Source: Cytophagales bacterium (GTDB taxonomy: Bacteria; Bacteroidota; Bacteroidia; Cytophagales; Cyclobacteriaceae). From it: a DNA stretch of 64,000 bases. The stretch covers positions 47,787 to 111,786 of the forward strand of contig JADBYQ010000024.1 of assembly GCA_020402945.1 (NCBI GenBank), given 5' to 3'. The notes beneath the pieces are model-generated. The model saw only the letters and a program-made list of their open reading frames with translations, was not told where the DNA came from and did no database searches. Shown here piece by piece: positions 63,639 to 64,000 of this stretch. Each line of letters starts with the position of its first letter. Positions within the stretch are counted from its first letter, which is position 1. The position numbers and the translations under genes are program-made.

Positions 63639-64000
63639 GTGAACTCAATAAAATTCAATCAGTATTTTAAAACCGAAGACGACTGTCTTAAATATATAGC
63701 AGAGATCAAATGGGAATTTGGATACAAATGCAAGCAGTGTGGCAATGAAAGATTTATCAAAGGGAACAGACCTTACCATAGGCGTTGTTTAAAATGCAAA
63801 TATGATGAAAGCCCAACAGCGGGTACTATGTTTGACAAGGTCAAATTTTCGTTGTTGATATCCTTTCATATCGTCTTTAAAATAGTGACCAAAAAGAAGG
63901 GGATGTCGACCTTGGAGCTAAGCAGGGAGTTTGAGTTAAGACAGAAAACCTGTTGGGGTTTTAAATGGAAAATCCAACAAGCAATGGCCAGCAGCCTCTC
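63639..64000 (+). CDS. IS1595-family transposase, N-terminal part (cut by window edge)
   Basis: An open frame from GTG at 63639 (or TTG at 63612) to the right edge, 120 codons visible. The N-terminal zinc ribbon of IS1595 transposases is present: CKQCGNERFI (CxxC) then RRCLKCKYDESPTAGTMFD (CxxC, followed by the conserved SPTAGT). The next part (KGMSTLELSREFELRQKTCWGFKWKIQQAM) is the helical region before the DDE catalytic domain, which lies beyond the edge. The first 120 codons show no stop, so the element may be intact. Confidence 0.92.
   Translation, partial: MNSIKFNQYFKTEDDCLKYIAEIKWEFGYKCKQCGNERFIKGNRPYHRRCLKCKYDESPTAGTMFDKVKFSLLISFHIVFKIVTKKKGMSTLELSREFELRQKTCWGFKWKIQQAMASSL

Noticed and set aside
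1..64000. CRISPR arrays, tRNA genes, prophage and toxin-antitoxin modules
   Set aside because: None seen: no spaced direct repeats of 25-40 bases, no cloverleaf found by eye, and no phage structural genes. A tRNA scan was not possible by eye over the full length.

Overview
The window comes from a Bacteroidota genome, most likely of the Cytophagales type. The evidence is two SusC/SusD pairs, SusE/SusF starch-binding lipoproteins, proteins with type IX secretion (T9SS) sorting tails of both type A and type B (CHU_C), a PorP/SprF protein, many LxxC lipoproteins, few Shine-Dalgarno sites, and TAnnTTTG-like -7 boxes before several genes. I saw no tRNA, rRNA, CRISPR array or phage. The only mobile element is the start of an IS1595-type insertion sequence at the right edge.

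Region 1-28.7 kb is a starch/maltodextrin utilisation locus. Minus-strand unit A (19191 down to 5533) carries susC, susD, susE, susF-like, a T9SS-exported GH13 enzyme and a large FG-GAP/ASPIC protein. Minus-strand unit B (5340 to the left edge) carries a second susC and susD and a truncated FG-GAP lipoprotein. A LacI regulator (19395-20444) is divergent from unit A. A plus-strand operon (21284-28733) encodes a GH31 alpha-glucosidase, a GH13 lipoprotein, an SLC45-like MFS sugar transporter and an esterase-like protein with a starch-binding-type domain. Three near-identical palindromes related to GCAAACGTTTGC lie before unit B, before unit A/lacI and before the GH31 operon, so one LacI protein probably controls all three. 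The inferred flow is surface capture and cutting by SusCDEF and the secreted GH13, import, periplasmic trimming, MFS uptake, and hydrolysis to glucose by the GH31 enzyme.

Region 28.7-37.5 kb is mixed: an unknown lipoprotein, msrA, a YfiR-like protein paired with a HAMP-GAF-PAS receptor that has no output enzyme, a lipoprotein MsrB, a class II glutamine amidotransferase gene broken by one in-frame TAA, L-2-hydroxyglutarate oxidase, and a GH53 endo-galactanase. Region 37.6-42.2 kb (minus) holds galK, an SGLT-type sodium/sugar symporter and an MHS-family transporter, which with GH53 suggests galactan/galactose use.

Region 42.3-50.3 kb carries an ABC-type permease without an ATPase, a TerB-like protein, a YfhO-like membrane protein, and small exported or membrane proteins (NTF2-like, DsrE, TauE, molybdopterin-binding-like). 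Region 50.3-59.3 kb is a molybdenum cofactor cluster (moaA, moaD, moaE, moaC, moeA). It is split by a four-gene unit: an ECF sigma factor, a TonB-like membrane protein, a seven-repeat FG-GAP protein with a CHU_C sorting tail, and a PorP/SprF-OmpA fusion. Region 59.3-63.5 kb has ffh and then a PepSY-like membrane protein and a Crp/Fnr regulator followed by a redox/sulfur gene set (DUF2892, DUF6132-like, rhodanese, OsmC, thioredoxin). A near-consensus CRP-type site overlaps the stop codon of the Crp/Fnr gene, just ahead of that set. The last 360 bases begin the IS1595-family transposase.
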